A DNA stretch of 64,000 bases from UBA4744 sp963723165 (GCA_963723165.1 CAVRPP010000002.1:124001-188000); one strand, 5' to 3'. Counted from the stretch's first letter, positions 19,766-27,844 are shown. A program made the numbers and translations. The notes: a model not told the origin generated them from the sequence alone.

Positions 19766-21460
19766 TTACCAGGGGCGGATGGTGGGGGCTTGGCCGGAGC
19801 TGAGGTCGATGTTGGCGATCTGGTCGATCAGTTGGGGTCCGTAGGCGACCAGGATGAGGACCACCGTCGCCACTATCCAAGGGACCCAGCGGTCGAGCCA
19901 GCGGGGGGTGAGCTGGGGGTCCTGCTCGGACTCGGCCACGGGGACCTCGATCGCCTGGCCCGAGCCGAGCCGCTCCTTGCTCCAGGCGGTGCGGGCCACG
20001 ATCATGACGTACATCACCGCTGATACGAGGAGGATGGCGCCGCCTAGACCCACCCGGAGGAGATGTCCGGTCCACTCATCCGGAACGTAGGGGGCGACGC
20101 CGAGCGGGGTCCGGCGCGGCGCACCGAGCAATCCGAGTACGTGCATCGCGTTGGAGAAGATGAGCATGCCGATGAACCACGTCCAGGCCTGGATCACGGC
20201 CATCCGAGGTTTCCACAGCGGCTTACCGGTGATCCAGGGAACCAGCCAGTACGAGATACCCATGAAGGACAGGGTCGTGGCGGTGGCCACGGTCAGATGA
20301 AAGTGCCCGGGCACCCAGGTGGTGTTGTGGATCACCAGGTTCACGTTGTACGAAGCGTTGGTGAGCCCTCCGATGCCGCCGAACATGAACAGGATCCCGG
20401 CGAGAAGCTGCGCGGTGACCGACCCATCGCTCCACGGGAGAGCGCGCACCCAGCCCAGCAGACCCTTCCCGCCTCGCCGGCGCGCCGCCCGTTCGAGCGA
20501 GGCGATAACGGTGAAGGCGGTGAGCATCGACGGCAGGAACACCGAGTAGGTGAGCACGGCATGGATGTACTTCCACGCGGCCGGCACTCCCGGATCAACG
20601 AACTGATGGTGGAATCCGAGCGGCACCGAGAGCAGCAGGAAGAGCCACATGGCCAGGCGGGCCAACGAATCAGAGAACAGCTTTCCGCCCGCCTGCCTTG
20701 GCAGCATGCCGTACCAGGACACGTAGGCAGGGAGCAGCCAGAAGTAGACCAGCGGGTGACCTGTGAACCAGAAGTAGGTGCGGGCCAATTGTGGGTCGGT
20801 GCCTTCTATCAACCCGAGCGACCAGGGGAGCAGCATGGTGAGGATCTCGACTGCGATCCCGAGGGTAGCGAACTGCCACATGGCCATCGTTACCAGTCCG
20901 CCGAAGGCGATGAACGGTGTCCTGGTGTCGGGATTGTCCTTGCGCCAGGCGCGGTAGGTGAAGAAGAAGCCGTACCCCTCGATCCAACTTCCGACCACTA
21001 CCAGGGTCAGTCCGGCGTAGAACGCCCAGTTTGCCTGGAGGGGCGGGTAGAACGTGTAGAGGACCGACGCTTCGTCCAACAGGATCGGAACGGCGGCAGT
21101 GACCAATCCGACCACCATCGTCCAGAAGCCGACCCGGTTGAGCGTGGGGAAGCGCAGCCCCCGCTTGAACCCGATGAGGGTGGTCAGCGTGAAGAACCCG
21201 GTGATGAAAAAGGTCGTCCAGATCAGAGCGTTGAGCACGCCGTGGATGGTGAGGCCCTGGTAGTAGGTCTTGAAGACGGGTTGGAGATACGGGTAGAGAT
21301 CTACCCCGGAGAACTGGAACGCCTGGAGGGGACCGAACAAGCTGCCGATCGACAGAGCAATCACCGCAACCAGAATGTGGGCGCCGATGAAGCGCTTGTC
21401 TTTCCTGGTTACCTCGTAGGTGGCCGGCTCGTCTCTACCTATCTCTTCACGCGTTGCCAT
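19766..21460 (-). CDS. cbaA: ba3-type (B-family) haem-copper oxidase subunit I
   Basis: Proton-pumping terminal oxidase core that reduces O2 to water. The 564 residues contain 13 or so helices. Metal ligands are visible in order: haem b His in GLTIHGVLNAL, CuB His with the cross-linking Tyr in FTGHPLVYFWLLP, the CuB His pair in GFHHQFVD, and the haem a3/b histidines in VPGHFHLTVA. The lack of the A-family D-channel motifs and the tiny subunit IIa encoded two genes upstream both point to the ba3 (B) family known from Thermus. It is the last gene of a three-gene minus-strand operon, divergent from the bc-complex operon. Confidence 0.93.
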   Translation of the reverse strand: MATREEIGRDEPATYEVTRKDKRFIGAHILVAVIALSIGSLFGPLQAFQFSGVDLYPYLQPVFKTYYQGLTIHGVLNALIWTTFFITGFFTLTTLIGFKRGLRFPTLNRVGFWTMVVGLVTAAVPILLDEASVLYTFYPPLQANWAFYAGLTLVVVGSWIEGYGFFFTYRAWRKDNPDTRTPFIAFGGLVTMAMWQFATLGIAVEILTMLLPWSLGLIEGTDPQLARTYFWFTGHPLVYFWLLPAYVSWYGMLPRQAGGKLFSDSLARLAMWLFLLLSVPLGFHHQFVDPGVPAAWKYIHAVLTYSVFLPSMLTAFTVIASLERAARRRGGKGLLGWVRALPWSDGSVTAQLLAGILFMFGGIGGLTNASYNVNLVIHNTTWVPGHFHLTVATATTLSFMGISYWLVPWITGKPLWKPRMAVIQAWTWFIGMLIFSNAMHVLGLLGAPRRTPLGVAPYVPDEWTGHLLRVGLGGAILLVSAVMYVMIVARTAWSKERLGSGQAIEVPVAESEQDPQLTPRWLDRWVPWIVATVVLILVAYGPQLIDQIANIDLSSGQAPTIRPW

Positions 21461-21964
21461 TTACTTCTCCACCACCGTCAGGCTCCCGTACATGAAGGCA
21501 TGTCCGGTGCCGCAATACTCGGTGCAGACATATGGGTATTCGCCCACCTCGTCGAAGGTGTGAGTCAATTTGGATACGTGCCCGGGGAGGATCTGCATGT
21601 TGATGTTGGTGTTCTGGAGTTTGAATCCGTGCTGAATGTCCAGGCTGGTGACGTAGAAAGTGACCGTGGAGTCGACCGGGATTTCGACCTCTCCGGGATC
21701 GAACTGCCAGGTGGTTGAATTGCCGATGATGTACAGCTCGTACACGCCCGGTGATAGCTCTCGCAACCCCGGGTTCTCCCACGGGCCGGTCAGATTGTTG
21801 GGGTCTACCCGCTCCTCCGGAGAGGGCACCTGAAAACCGAGGGCAAAACCGGCGACGGTGACCGCCGCGGCGAAGACGATCACCAGGATGATCGAGACCC
21901 GCATCCAGTTCTTTTCATAAGGGTCGACGTGCAAGGTCTCTTTGGTTGCTCCCGGGTCGCTCAT
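21461..21964 (-). CDS. cbaB: ba3-type cytochrome c oxidase subunit II with CuA
   Basis: Electron-entry subunit. The 167 residues have one N-terminal helix (about 22-44) and a cupredoxin domain with the complete CuA ligand set: His in LDIQHGF and the block CTEYCGTGHAFM, which supplies two Cys, one His and one Met. The single-helix anchor is typical of ba3 enzymes; A-family subunit II has two helices. Its start codon overlaps the stop of the subunit IIa gene, and subunit I starts right after its stop. It would accept electrons from the membrane-bound cytochromes c encoded nearby. Confidence 0.94.
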   Translation of the reverse strand: MSDPGATKETLHVDPYEKNWMRVSIILVIVFAAAVTVAGFALGFQVPSPEERVDPNNLTGPWENPGLRELSPGVYELYIIGNSTTWQFDPGEVEIPVDSTVTFYVTSLDIQHGFKLQNTNINMQILPGHVSKLTHTFDEVGEYPYVCTEYCGTGHAFMYGSLTVVEK

Positions 21965-22107
21965 ACCGTGACTCCTCGGGAAAGCAGGATCACATAAACC
22001 GATCCCCAGAGAATGATGATGGCCAGTACGAACATGACGAGGATGGCCACCGTCCCGCGGGGCTGAAACTCCTGCTCGTCAATATCGGTTCGCGGCTCTT
22101 CAGCCAT
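21961..22107 (-). CDS. cbaD: ba3 oxidase subunit IIa (48-residue single-helix protein)
   Basis: First gene of the oxidase operon. The peptide starts MAEEPRTDIDEQEFQPRG and continues into one hydrophobic helix (VAILVMFVLAIIILWGSVYV), ending ILLSRGVTV. Length, helix position and the G-x-VYxxLLSRG-type ending resemble the 34-residue subunit IIa of the Thermus ba3 oxidase. Of two in-frame ATGs (22113 and 22107) the second is preferred because GAAGGG lies six bases before it. The stop overlaps the subunit II start by ATGA. The call rests on position plus this likeness. Confidence 0.8.
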   Translation of the reverse strand: MAEEPRTDIDEQEFQPRGTVAILVMFVLAIIILWGSVYVILLSRGVTV

Positions 22108-22164
22108 TGGCATCCCTTCGGCTGGTGCCCGCATTGCCGGGCAAAACCGGTGTGATTCCGGGCG

Positions 22165-22193
22165 AGCTTAGGAAACGAATTCGCTTGCTGCAA
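22165..22193 (-). promoter_or_regulatory. Possible promoter of the ba3 oxidase operon
   Basis: On the minus strand, TTGCAG (22188-22193) and TAAGCT (22165-22170) are separated by 17 bases, 58 bases before the subunit IIa start. The match to a sigma-70-type promoter is only partial, so this is a candidate position within a 177-base divergent control region and not a firm call. Confidence 0.3.
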
Positions 22194-22229
22194 TGTCATC
22201 GAGGAAGTGAATTTGTGCACCTCGCCGGA

Positions 22230-22257
22230 TTGAGCCGTCGCCGCGTCGGTTTAGGAT
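22230..22257 (+). promoter_or_regulatory. Possible promoter of the cytochrome bc operon
   Basis: TTGAGC (22230-22235) and TAGGAT (22252-22257) are separated by 16 bases and lie 27 bases before the cytochrome c ATG. The same TTTAGGAT box occurs before the YCII gene at 27049-27056. GAGGGGC before the ATG at 22285 serves as ribosome site. Tentative. Confidence 0.4.
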
Positions 22258-22284
22258 AAGTGCCGCCTTCATGCCGGAGGGGCT

Positions 22285-23001
22285 ATGACAAAGGGACATT
22301 TGGGGTGGCCGACTCGAACCTCGTCGGGGGTGTTGCTGGCCACTCTGCTGATCGTGCTGATGGCCTCGATGGCTTCCGCCCAGGAGGACCTCGGCGAAGA
22401 CGTCTACGGACGCAATTGCGTCGGCTGCCATCAACCCGACGGGAGGGGCTTACCCGGGAACTTCCCGCCCTTGACCGGTAACGCCAATGTTCAAGATGCC
22501 GCCTATGTGGAAGATGTCATCCGCAACGGCAAACAAGGGGAACTGGTCGTTGACGGTGTGACCTATGACGGGGTCATGCCCGCGTTCGGCCAGCTCACCG
22601 ATGAGGAGATCGCCGCGGTCATCGACTACGTGCAGAACCGTCTCGGAGTTTCCAGTGGCGGCGAAACCGGCGGCCCGGTCGATGAGGGCGAGACGTTTCC
22701 CTGGAACCTGGTCATGCTCGGTTCGGCCCAGACCGTTCTTGTCGTTGGCGCGGTGTTCCTACTGACCTCACCCCGGAAGAAGAAGGAATTGACCTGGTGG
22801 AATGCGTACGGCCGGGCCGTCTTGATCTTCTTGTTCTTCGCGCTGGCCACCACGTGGCTTCCCTCGTGGACGATGACCCAGGAGATCATCGCTGGAGCGC
22901 CGCGGCTGGTCGGTGATCTGATCGGATCCGGCTTGTGGATGGTGATGTTGGGAGCCGGAATCGGCGCCCTGATCTGGCTGCAGAGGACGGAACGGATCTG
23001 A
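22285..23001 (+). CDS. Monohaem cytochrome c with three C-terminal membrane helices
   Basis: Membrane electron carrier at the head of the bc operon. The 238 residues have a signal helix ending at ASAQ (about residue 33), a cytochrome c domain with CVGCH near residue 45 and the Met ligand in YDGVMPAFGQ, then helices at about 146-163, 173-193 and 208-233. The haem domain is a close paralogue of the first domain of the nar cytochrome: GNFPPLTGNANVQDAAYV against GSFPPLADNPNIQDTAYV, and GVTYDGVMPA against GVTYDGQMPA. TGATG joins it to the flavoprotein gene. Probable role is electron exit from the bc complex or docking of the flavoprotein. Confidence 0.88.
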   Translation: MTKGHLGWPTRTSSGVLLATLLIVLMASMASAQEDLGEDVYGRNCVGCHQPDGRGLPGNFPPLTGNANVQDAAYVEDVIRNGKQGELVVDGVTYDGVMPAFGQLTDEEIAAVIDYVQNRLGVSSGGETGGPVDEGETFPWNLVMLGSAQTVLVVGAVFLLTSPRKKKELTWWNAYGRAVLIFLFFALATTWLPSWTMTQEIIAGAPRLVGDLIGSGLWMVMLGAGIGALIWLQRTERI

Positions 23002-24801
23002 TGGCGGGCGATCTCGTCTTCCAACAGGAACTGCAGTTCTACGACGAGAACATCCCCTGTCTGGCCGCCTGTCCGGTCCATACCAACGCCGGGATGTACG
23101 TGGCCGCCATCGCCGACGGCAAAGACGAGCTCGCCTATTTGACCGCCAGGTTGCCGAACCCGTTCGCGTCGGTGTGCGGGCGAGTCTGTGCGGCACCGTG
23201 CGAAGATGCCTGCCGGCGCGGCGAGATCGACCGGCCGATCGCCATTCGGGCCCTCAAGCGCTTCGTAACCGAACAATTCGGGCCCGAGACCGAAGGCAGC
23301 GACGTTTGGAAGCAGGTTGCCGCGCCTCCGGCCGAGGAACGCCCCGAGAGCGTCGGGATCGTCGGGGGTGGTCCGGCCGGCCTGGCCGCCGCCCACGACC
23401 TGCGCCGCCTGGGGTATCAAGTCACCGTCTACGAGGCCACCAGGCAGCTGGGCGGCATGATGCTGCTCGGTATTCCCGAATACCGGCTGGATCGCACCCT
23501 GCTGGCCAACGAGATCAAGGTCATCGTCGACCTGGGCGTTGACGTGCACCTCAATACCAAGCTCGGCTCAGATATGTCTTTGGCCGACCTGCGGGCCAAG
23601 CACGACGCCGTGTTCCTGGCGATCGGCGCCAACCTCGGTCGCGGTCTCGACATCGAGGGCCACGAAGCCGACGGGGTGTTGCGGGCCATCGAGTTCCTCA
23701 TCAACGCCAATCAAGGATTCGAGGTCGACGTTGGAGAACGGGTGGTTGTCATCGGAGGCGGGGACGTTGCCATGGACGCAGCCCGGACGGCCCTCGCGCG
23801 CCTCCGAATACGAGGAGAAAGCCATGGCGGGGTACGTCGAGGCCGAGGAGCGGGCCCACATGACCGAGGCCATGGATGTGGCTCGCACCGCCGCCAGGTC
23901 CGGAGCCCAGCACATCACGGTCATGACACTCGAATCTCGGGAAGAAATGCCCGCCTCCGGGTTCGAGGTCGAAGAAGCGATCCACGAGGGGATCGAGTTC
24001 TTCAACCGCCGCGGTCCGGCCCGGATCGTCACCGAGAATGGCAAGGTGACCGGCCTCGAGACGATCAAAGTGCTGTCGGTATTCGACGAAGACGGTCGGT
24101 TCAGTCCCACGTTCGATCAAGACGACCGGGCCACCGTCGAGGCGGACACGATCATTCTGGCCATCGGGCAGGCCATCGACGTCGAAGCCCTCGGCGAGGA
24201 CGGACCGGAGATAAGCCCGCGCCGCACCATCCAGGTTGGTGCGGACAGCCTGGCCACCTCACTGCCCATGGTGTGGTCGGGCGGAGATGCGGCCCGCGGC
24301 CCGCGTACCCTCATCGACGCCATCGCCGACGGACGCAAAGCTGCCGCCGAGATCCATCAAGCGTTTGGTGGATCGGTAGAGGAGCGGCAGCCCGGCACGA
24401 TGGTGCAACTCCAGCAGTTCCATCGACTCGACGACATCTACGACCGGATCGGACGGGTCGATGTGCCGACGTTGCCCACCGACCGCCGGATCGGCCTGGC
24501 CGAGGTGGAGACCGGTTTTACCCCCGACCAGGCACGGTGCGAAGCTAAGCGGTGCCTGCGCTGCTTCGCCAACATCCTCCTGGACACCTCGAAATGTGTG
24601 CTGTGTGCCCTGTGTGCGGATGTCTGCCCGCTGGATCTGATCGACCTGGTCCCCTCCGAGGAGGTGGCACCGGGTCTTCCGGTCGGGACGGCGCTGACGC
24701 TGAATGAGACAAGTTGTATTCGTTGTGCGCTCTGTATCGAGCGCTGCCCCACCGACGCTTTGTCGATGGGACTCTGGACGGGAGTAGGAGTGCCGGTATG
24801 A
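23001..24801 (+). CDS. GltD-like FAD/NAD(P) oxidoreductase with 2[4Fe-4S] ferredoxin tail (frameshifted)
   Basis: Flavoprotein encoded inside the bc operon, about 600 residues. In order: an N-terminal GltD-type cluster domain (CLAACPVH, CGRVCAAPCEDAC), an FAD-binding VGIVGGGPAGLAAAHD, an NAD(P)-binding VVVIGGGDVAMDAARTA, the LESREEMPASGFE block, a C-terminal FAD segment VWSGGDAARG, then two ferredoxin motifs CVLCALCADVCP and CIRCALCIERCP. The reading frame shifts by +1 within the GCGCGCC tract near 23796-23801: TALA lies in frame 3 and ASEYEEK onward in frame 1. Both halves are well conserved and free of stops, so a sequencing insertion or a very recent mutation is more likely than decay. It starts at the TGATG junction and overlaps cytochrome b by ATGA. 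Substrates NAD(P)H or ferredoxin are inferred. Confidence 0.82.
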
Positions 24802-25529
24802 AGGTCATGGATCGAGTGAGGGAGACCACGGTCGGCCGGTCGATCTGGCGGTCCCCCGACCGGGCGACGGAACGAGACCGGGCCGCCGGCCACTGGGCCA
24901 ACTTCTTCCTGCACATCTACCCGGTGAAGATGCGCCGCAAGGAGATGACGTTCCGCTACACCTGGTTCCTCGGGGTGGCGTCGGTGGTGTTGTTCGGGTC
25001 GCTGGTGGTATCGGGGATCTATCTGATGTTCTTCTACGTTCCTTCCCCGGCCTCTGCGTACGGCAACATCCAGAATCTGCAGACCCAGGTGGCGTTCGGC
25101 CAGTACATGCGCAACGTGCACCGTTGGTCGGCTCACCTCATGGTGCTGGTGGTGGCAGCCCATATGGCCCGGGTGTTCTATCGGGGTTCATACAAGGCGC
25201 CGAAAGAGTTCAACTGGGTGATCGGGGTCATCCTGCTGGTACTCACGTTGCTGCTGTCGTTCACCGGCTATCTGCTCCCCTGGGATCAGCTGGCCTACTG
25301 GGCGGTAACCGTCGGAGCGGCCATGGCCGGCTTCGTGCCGCTGCTGGGGGAGACGATCAAAGGCATCCTGATCGGCGGCGATACCGTCGGGTCGGCCACG
25401 CTGTTGCGCTTCTACGTGCTGCATGTGGCGGTTCTGCCCTTGGCGGTGGTGGTCCTGCTGACGATCCATCTGTGGCGCTGGAGAAAAGACGCCATGCTCG
25501 ACACCAGGGAAGGAGGCGATGATGAGTAA
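24798..25529 (+). CDS. Cytochrome b (b6-type N-terminal subunit)
   Basis: Quinol-oxidising membrane core of a Rieske/cytochrome b complex. The 243 residues contain four helices. The bis-histidyl ligands of two haems b are in the second helix (VHRWSAHLMV, VVAAHMARVFYRG) and the fourth (LLRFYVLHVAVLP, LTIHLWRW), with FTGYLLPWDQLAYWAVTV as the family core. The short b6-type length, with subunit IV as a separate gene, is the b6f/Gram-positive arrangement. The position that carries the haem c-anchoring Cys in b6f is Thr (TFRYTWFLG), so no covalent extra haem is expected. Translation is coupled to both neighbours. Confidence 0.92.
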   Translation: MKVMDRVRETTVGRSIWRSPDRATERDRAAGHWANFFLHIYPVKMRRKEMTFRYTWFLGVASVVLFGSLVVSGIYLMFFYVPSPASAYGNIQNLQTQVAFGQYMRNVHRWSAHLMVLVVAAHMARVFYRGSYKAPKEFNWVIGVILLVLTLLLSFTGYLLPWDQLAYWAVTVGAAMAGFVPLLGETIKGILIGGDTVGSATLLRFYVLHVAVLPLAVVVLLTIHLWRWRKDAMLDTREGGDDE

Positions 25530-26043
25530 TCAGGAGCCCACCATCGTCGATGGGAAGCGGGTCCTGGGCGTCGTCCCCGGGAAACCTCCTGGCGGGGACC
25601 GCAAGGTTCTCGATGAGCAAGAACCGGTGATGGTGTGGCCTCACCTCCTGATTCGCCACGGGGTGGCGGCCCTGGTCGTGATGGTGGTGGTGTTGCTGCT
25701 GGCCCTGTTCTTCAACGCTCCGTTGCGGGAGATCGCTAATCCGCTCAATACTCCCAACCCGGAAAAGGCGCCCTGGTACTTCGCGGCGCTGCAAGAGCTT
25801 CTCAGTCATTTCCATCCGATGGTGGCCGGGGTGCTGGTACCGGGTGCCATCATCATCGGCCTGGTTGCCCTTCCCTATATGGACCGCAATCCCCGGCTCT
25901 CGCTGCGGTTCCGCAAGGTGGCGGTGGCAACTTTCACGGTCTTCATGGTCGTGTGGATCATCCTGACGTTGATCGGCTTCATGTTCCGCGGCCCCAACTG
26001 GGGCTGGGTGTGGCCCTGGCAAGAGTGGTACGGAGAGCTATGA
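25522..26043 (+). CDS. Cytochrome b C-terminal subunit (subunit IV-like)
   Basis: Completes the quinone site of the complex. The 173 residues have three helices (about 46-67, 96-116, 128-150) and the signature NPEKAPWYFAALQEL, equivalent to PEWY of cytochrome b. The last part PNWGWVWPWQEW is typical of actinobacterial split cytochromes b. Two ATGs in a row are possible; the second is taken because AGGAGG is then five bases away. It overlaps the previous gene by eight bases and the Rieske gene by ATGA. Confidence 0.9.
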   Translation: MSNQEPTIVDGKRVLGVVPGKPPGGDRKVLDEQEPVMVWPHLLIRHGVAALVVMVVVLLLALFFNAPLREIANPLNTPNPEKAPWYFAALQELLSHFHPMVAGVLVPGAIIIGLVALPYMDRNPRLSLRFRKVAVATFTVFMVVWIILTLIGFMFRGPNWGWVWPWQEWYGEL

Positions 26044-26546
26044 GCGAAGAAATCGAACGCAGAGAGTTTCTGAAGCGCGGGTGGATGACGGGCGCCGGGC
26101 TGATCGGCGTGGCCGGAGCCTGGACGACCTGGGATATTTTGCAGCCGGGCGAGACCGCAGGTTTCGGCGGAGAGGTGCGCACCATTGCTGAAGAGGCGGT
26201 TCCCGACGGCGACGTGGTAGCCGTTCCTGCCGCCCGGGCGTATCTGACGAAGGTCGAAGGTGAAGTCGTTGCCATCTCGGAGACCTGTCCCCATCTCGGG
26301 TGCCGGGTTCCCTGGTGCCCAACGTCCGGTCAGTTCGAATGCCCCTGTCACGGCTCGACCTTCAACCGAAAGGGAGAAGCCCGGGAGGGCCCAACGCCTC
26401 GCTCCATGAGCCAGTATCCGGTCGAGATCGTCGACGGTCTGGTCATAGTCAACACCGGCGCTCCGGTCGAGGGCGAGCCGATCGGCACTCCGGAAACCAT
26501 CGCCGAACCCATCAAGGGTCCTTCGTGCGAGGGGGGGAGTCACTGA
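26040..26546 (+). CDS. Rieske [2Fe-2S] protein of the bc complex
   Basis: Takes one electron from quinol and hands it to cytochrome c. The 168 residues begin RREFLKRGWMTGAGLIG, a twin-arginine-like membrane anchor, followed by the Rieske domain with ligands in CPHLGCRVPW and CPCHGSTFN and the final GPTPRSMSQYPVE strand. The segment between the two ligand loops is short, as in b6f-like Rieske proteins. Cytochrome c follows at an ATG one base from the stop (TGATG). The cluster ligands are complete. Confidence 0.94.
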   Translation: MSEEIERREFLKRGWMTGAGLIGVAGAWTTWDILQPGETAGFGGEVRTIAEEAVPDGDVVAVPAARAYLTKVEGEVVAISETCPHLGCRVPWCPTSGQFECPCHGSTFNRKGEAREGPTPRSMSQYPVEIVDGLVIVNTGAPVEGEPIGTPETIAEPIKGPSCEGGSH

Positions 26547-27007
26547 TGCCCGAACGGCCTCCCGATCCCGCCCTGGAGGAATCGACCAACAAGTGGATGA
26601 GCTGGGGTTTGGTCCTGATGGTGATCATGGTGCTGGCGTTTCCCATCTACCGGATCATCGAGCCGGATCGGCGGGCCGATGCCGCCGAGGGTCGGGTGAC
26701 CGAACTGGCCGCTCAGGGTGACGAGCTCTTTGCCCTGACCTGTTCGGGCTGCCACGGACAGGAGGGGAAGGGCGGGGCAACGGCTCCGACGCTCAACTCC
26801 AAGGAGTTCTTGCAGTCGGCAGTCGACCTGCAGATCGAGTCGCTGATCGCCACCGGCATCCCCGGTACGCAGATGAGCCCTTACTCGCTGGACTTTGGCG
26901 GTCCGTTCACGCAAGAACAGATCGTCGCTCTCACCACCTACCTGCGGTCACTCGAACCTGACGCACCAAGTGTTCCCGCATGGAGGGACGGAGTGCCGGC
27001 CGGCTAA
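26546..27007 (+). CDS. Membrane-anchored monohaem cytochrome c of the bc complex
   Basis: Last gene of the six-gene operon; the functional equivalent of cytochrome c1 or f. The 153 residues have one N-terminal uncleaved helix (about 18-38) and a class I haem domain with CSGCHGQEGKGG and a Met ligand in GTQMSPYSLDFGG. It is not a close relative of the first cytochrome of the operon, so the complex has two different c-type subunits. It may dock on the CuA domain of the divergent ba3 oxidase. Confidence 0.9.
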   Translation: MPERPPDPALEESTNKWMSWGLVLMVIMVLAFPIYRIIEPDRRADAAEGRVTELAAQGDELFALTCSGCHGQEGKGGATAPTLNSKEFLQSAVDLQIESLIATGIPGTQMSPYSLDFGGPFTQEQIVALTTYLRSLEPDAPSVPAWRDGVPAG

Positions 27008-27026
27008 CTACCTCGCGAAAAACGTC

Positions 27027-27056
27027 TTAAACGGGTCGATGGTCCTCATTTAGGAT
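27027..27056 (+). promoter_or_regulatory. Possible promoter of the YCII gene
   Basis: TTAAAC (27027-27032) and TAGGAT (27051-27056) are 18 bases apart, 33 bases before the ATG at 27090, which has GGGAGG as ribosome site. The TTTAGGAT box is shared with the candidate at 22250-22257. Tentative. Confidence 0.35.
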
Positions 27057-27089
27057 GGCCAGAGTTGCGTCAAACCGAGGGAGGTCCAG

Positions 27090-27407
27090 ATGGCCAACTA
27101 CGTACTCGTGTATCAGGGCATGGGCGGCATGCCGGAGACGGATGAAGAGCGAGCAGCCGTTATGGCCGCATGGGGCGCCTGGTACCAAGGCCTGGGCGTA
27201 GCGGTGGTTGATGCCGGCAACCCTTTCGGCCCCTCAGCAACGGTCGCCCCCGGTGGTTCCGTCGCCCAAGGTGGCACGTCCGGGTTGACCGGCTACACGA
27301 TTCTTGCTGCGGACAGCCTGGATGCGGCAACCGCCATGGCCAAGGGCTGCCCCGTTCTGACCGACGGAATCAATGTCGAGGTGTACGAAACCTTCGAGGC
27401 AATGTAG
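27090..27407 (+). CDS. YCII-related domain protein
   Basis: Small cytoplasmic protein, 105 residues, of the YCII/DGPF ferredoxin-like alpha-beta fold: it begins MANYVLVYQG, has the AWGAWYQGLGVAVVDAGNPFG segment, GYTILAADSLDAATAMAKGCP and ends VEVYETFEAM. Members of this family are often linked to sigma factors or to minor oxygenase-like chemistry, but most have no known function. It is a single gene with its own likely promoter, followed by a convergent ArsR-type gene. Confidence 0.82.
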   Translation: MANYVLVYQGMGGMPETDEERAAVMAAWGAWYQGLGVAVVDAGNPFGPSATVAPGGSVAQGGTSGLTGYTILAADSLDAATAMAKGCPVLTDGINVEVYETFEAM

Positions 27408-27472
27408 CCAACCCTGTTTTGGCGTCCGAAACTGGCACTATGTGCGACTCCTGGACGCCAAAACTCGAATCT

Positions 27473-27781
27473 CTAGACCGGGGAATCCTCATAGTGCATG
27501 GCCATGACCTGGCGGAGCAGGTCGACGGCTTCGACGATCTTCATCGTGGTCAAGGAATAGAACACGAACTGGCCGTCTTTGCGGGCGTTGACGAGGCCCC
27601 GTTCCCGCATGATGGCCAGGTGTTGCGAGACATTTGCCTGCGGTAGTTCGAGTTGCTCGCAGATTTCCCCGACCGACATTTCGCCGTTGCGCAAAACGTT
27701 GATGATGAGAAGACGCTTCGGGTCGGCGAGCCCCTTGCAGACACTGGCATGCAATTGGTTGAGTTCATGGGCAATGGACAT
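27473..27781 (-). CDS. ArsR-family transcription regulator
   Basis: Winged helix-turn-helix repressor, 102 residues. The core reads VCKGLADPKRLLIINVLRNGEMSVGEICEQL, with recognition helix LPQANVSQHLAIMRERGLV and wing RKDGQFVFYSL. There is a single Cys, in VCKGL near residue 15. Metal sensors of the ArsR/SmtB type usually carry more Cys or His ligands, and BigR/SqrR-type persulphide sensors have two Cys, so the signal is uncertain. It stands upstream, in its own direction, of nothing on the minus strand but ends near the YCII gene. A candidate operator lies at 27835. Confidence 0.88.
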   Translation of the reverse strand: MSIAHELNQLHASVCKGLADPKRLLIINVLRNGEMSVGEICEQLELPQANVSQHLAIMRERGLVNARKDGQFVFYSLTTMKIVEAVDLLRQVMAMHYEDSPV

Positions 27782-27834
27782 TGCCGGTCACTATGCCACA
27801 AGCTGGAAGGAAAGGAAAGATGTATTCATCCCGC

Positions 27835-27844
27835 GACATATGTC
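27835..27844. promoter_or_regulatory. Perfect 10-bp palindrome upstream of the ArsR-type gene
   Basis: GACATATGTC is its own reverse complement and lies 54 bases upstream of the regulator start on the minus strand, in a 148-base gene-free gap. ArsR-type repressors bind short inverted repeats near their own promoters, so this is a candidate operator. One copy only was noticed. Confidence 0.3.

Noticed and set aside
19459..19844. Overlapping plus-strand ORFs of 114-125 codons in the gap before the oxidase genes
   Set aside because: They run through palindromic repeats and the oxidase 3' end, have repeat-driven composition and no homology.
20063..21718. 551-codon open frame antisense to the oxidase genes
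   Set aside because: Covers two clearly conserved oxidase genes on the other strand; the product is rich in Gln, Glu, Gly and Arg and matches nothing.
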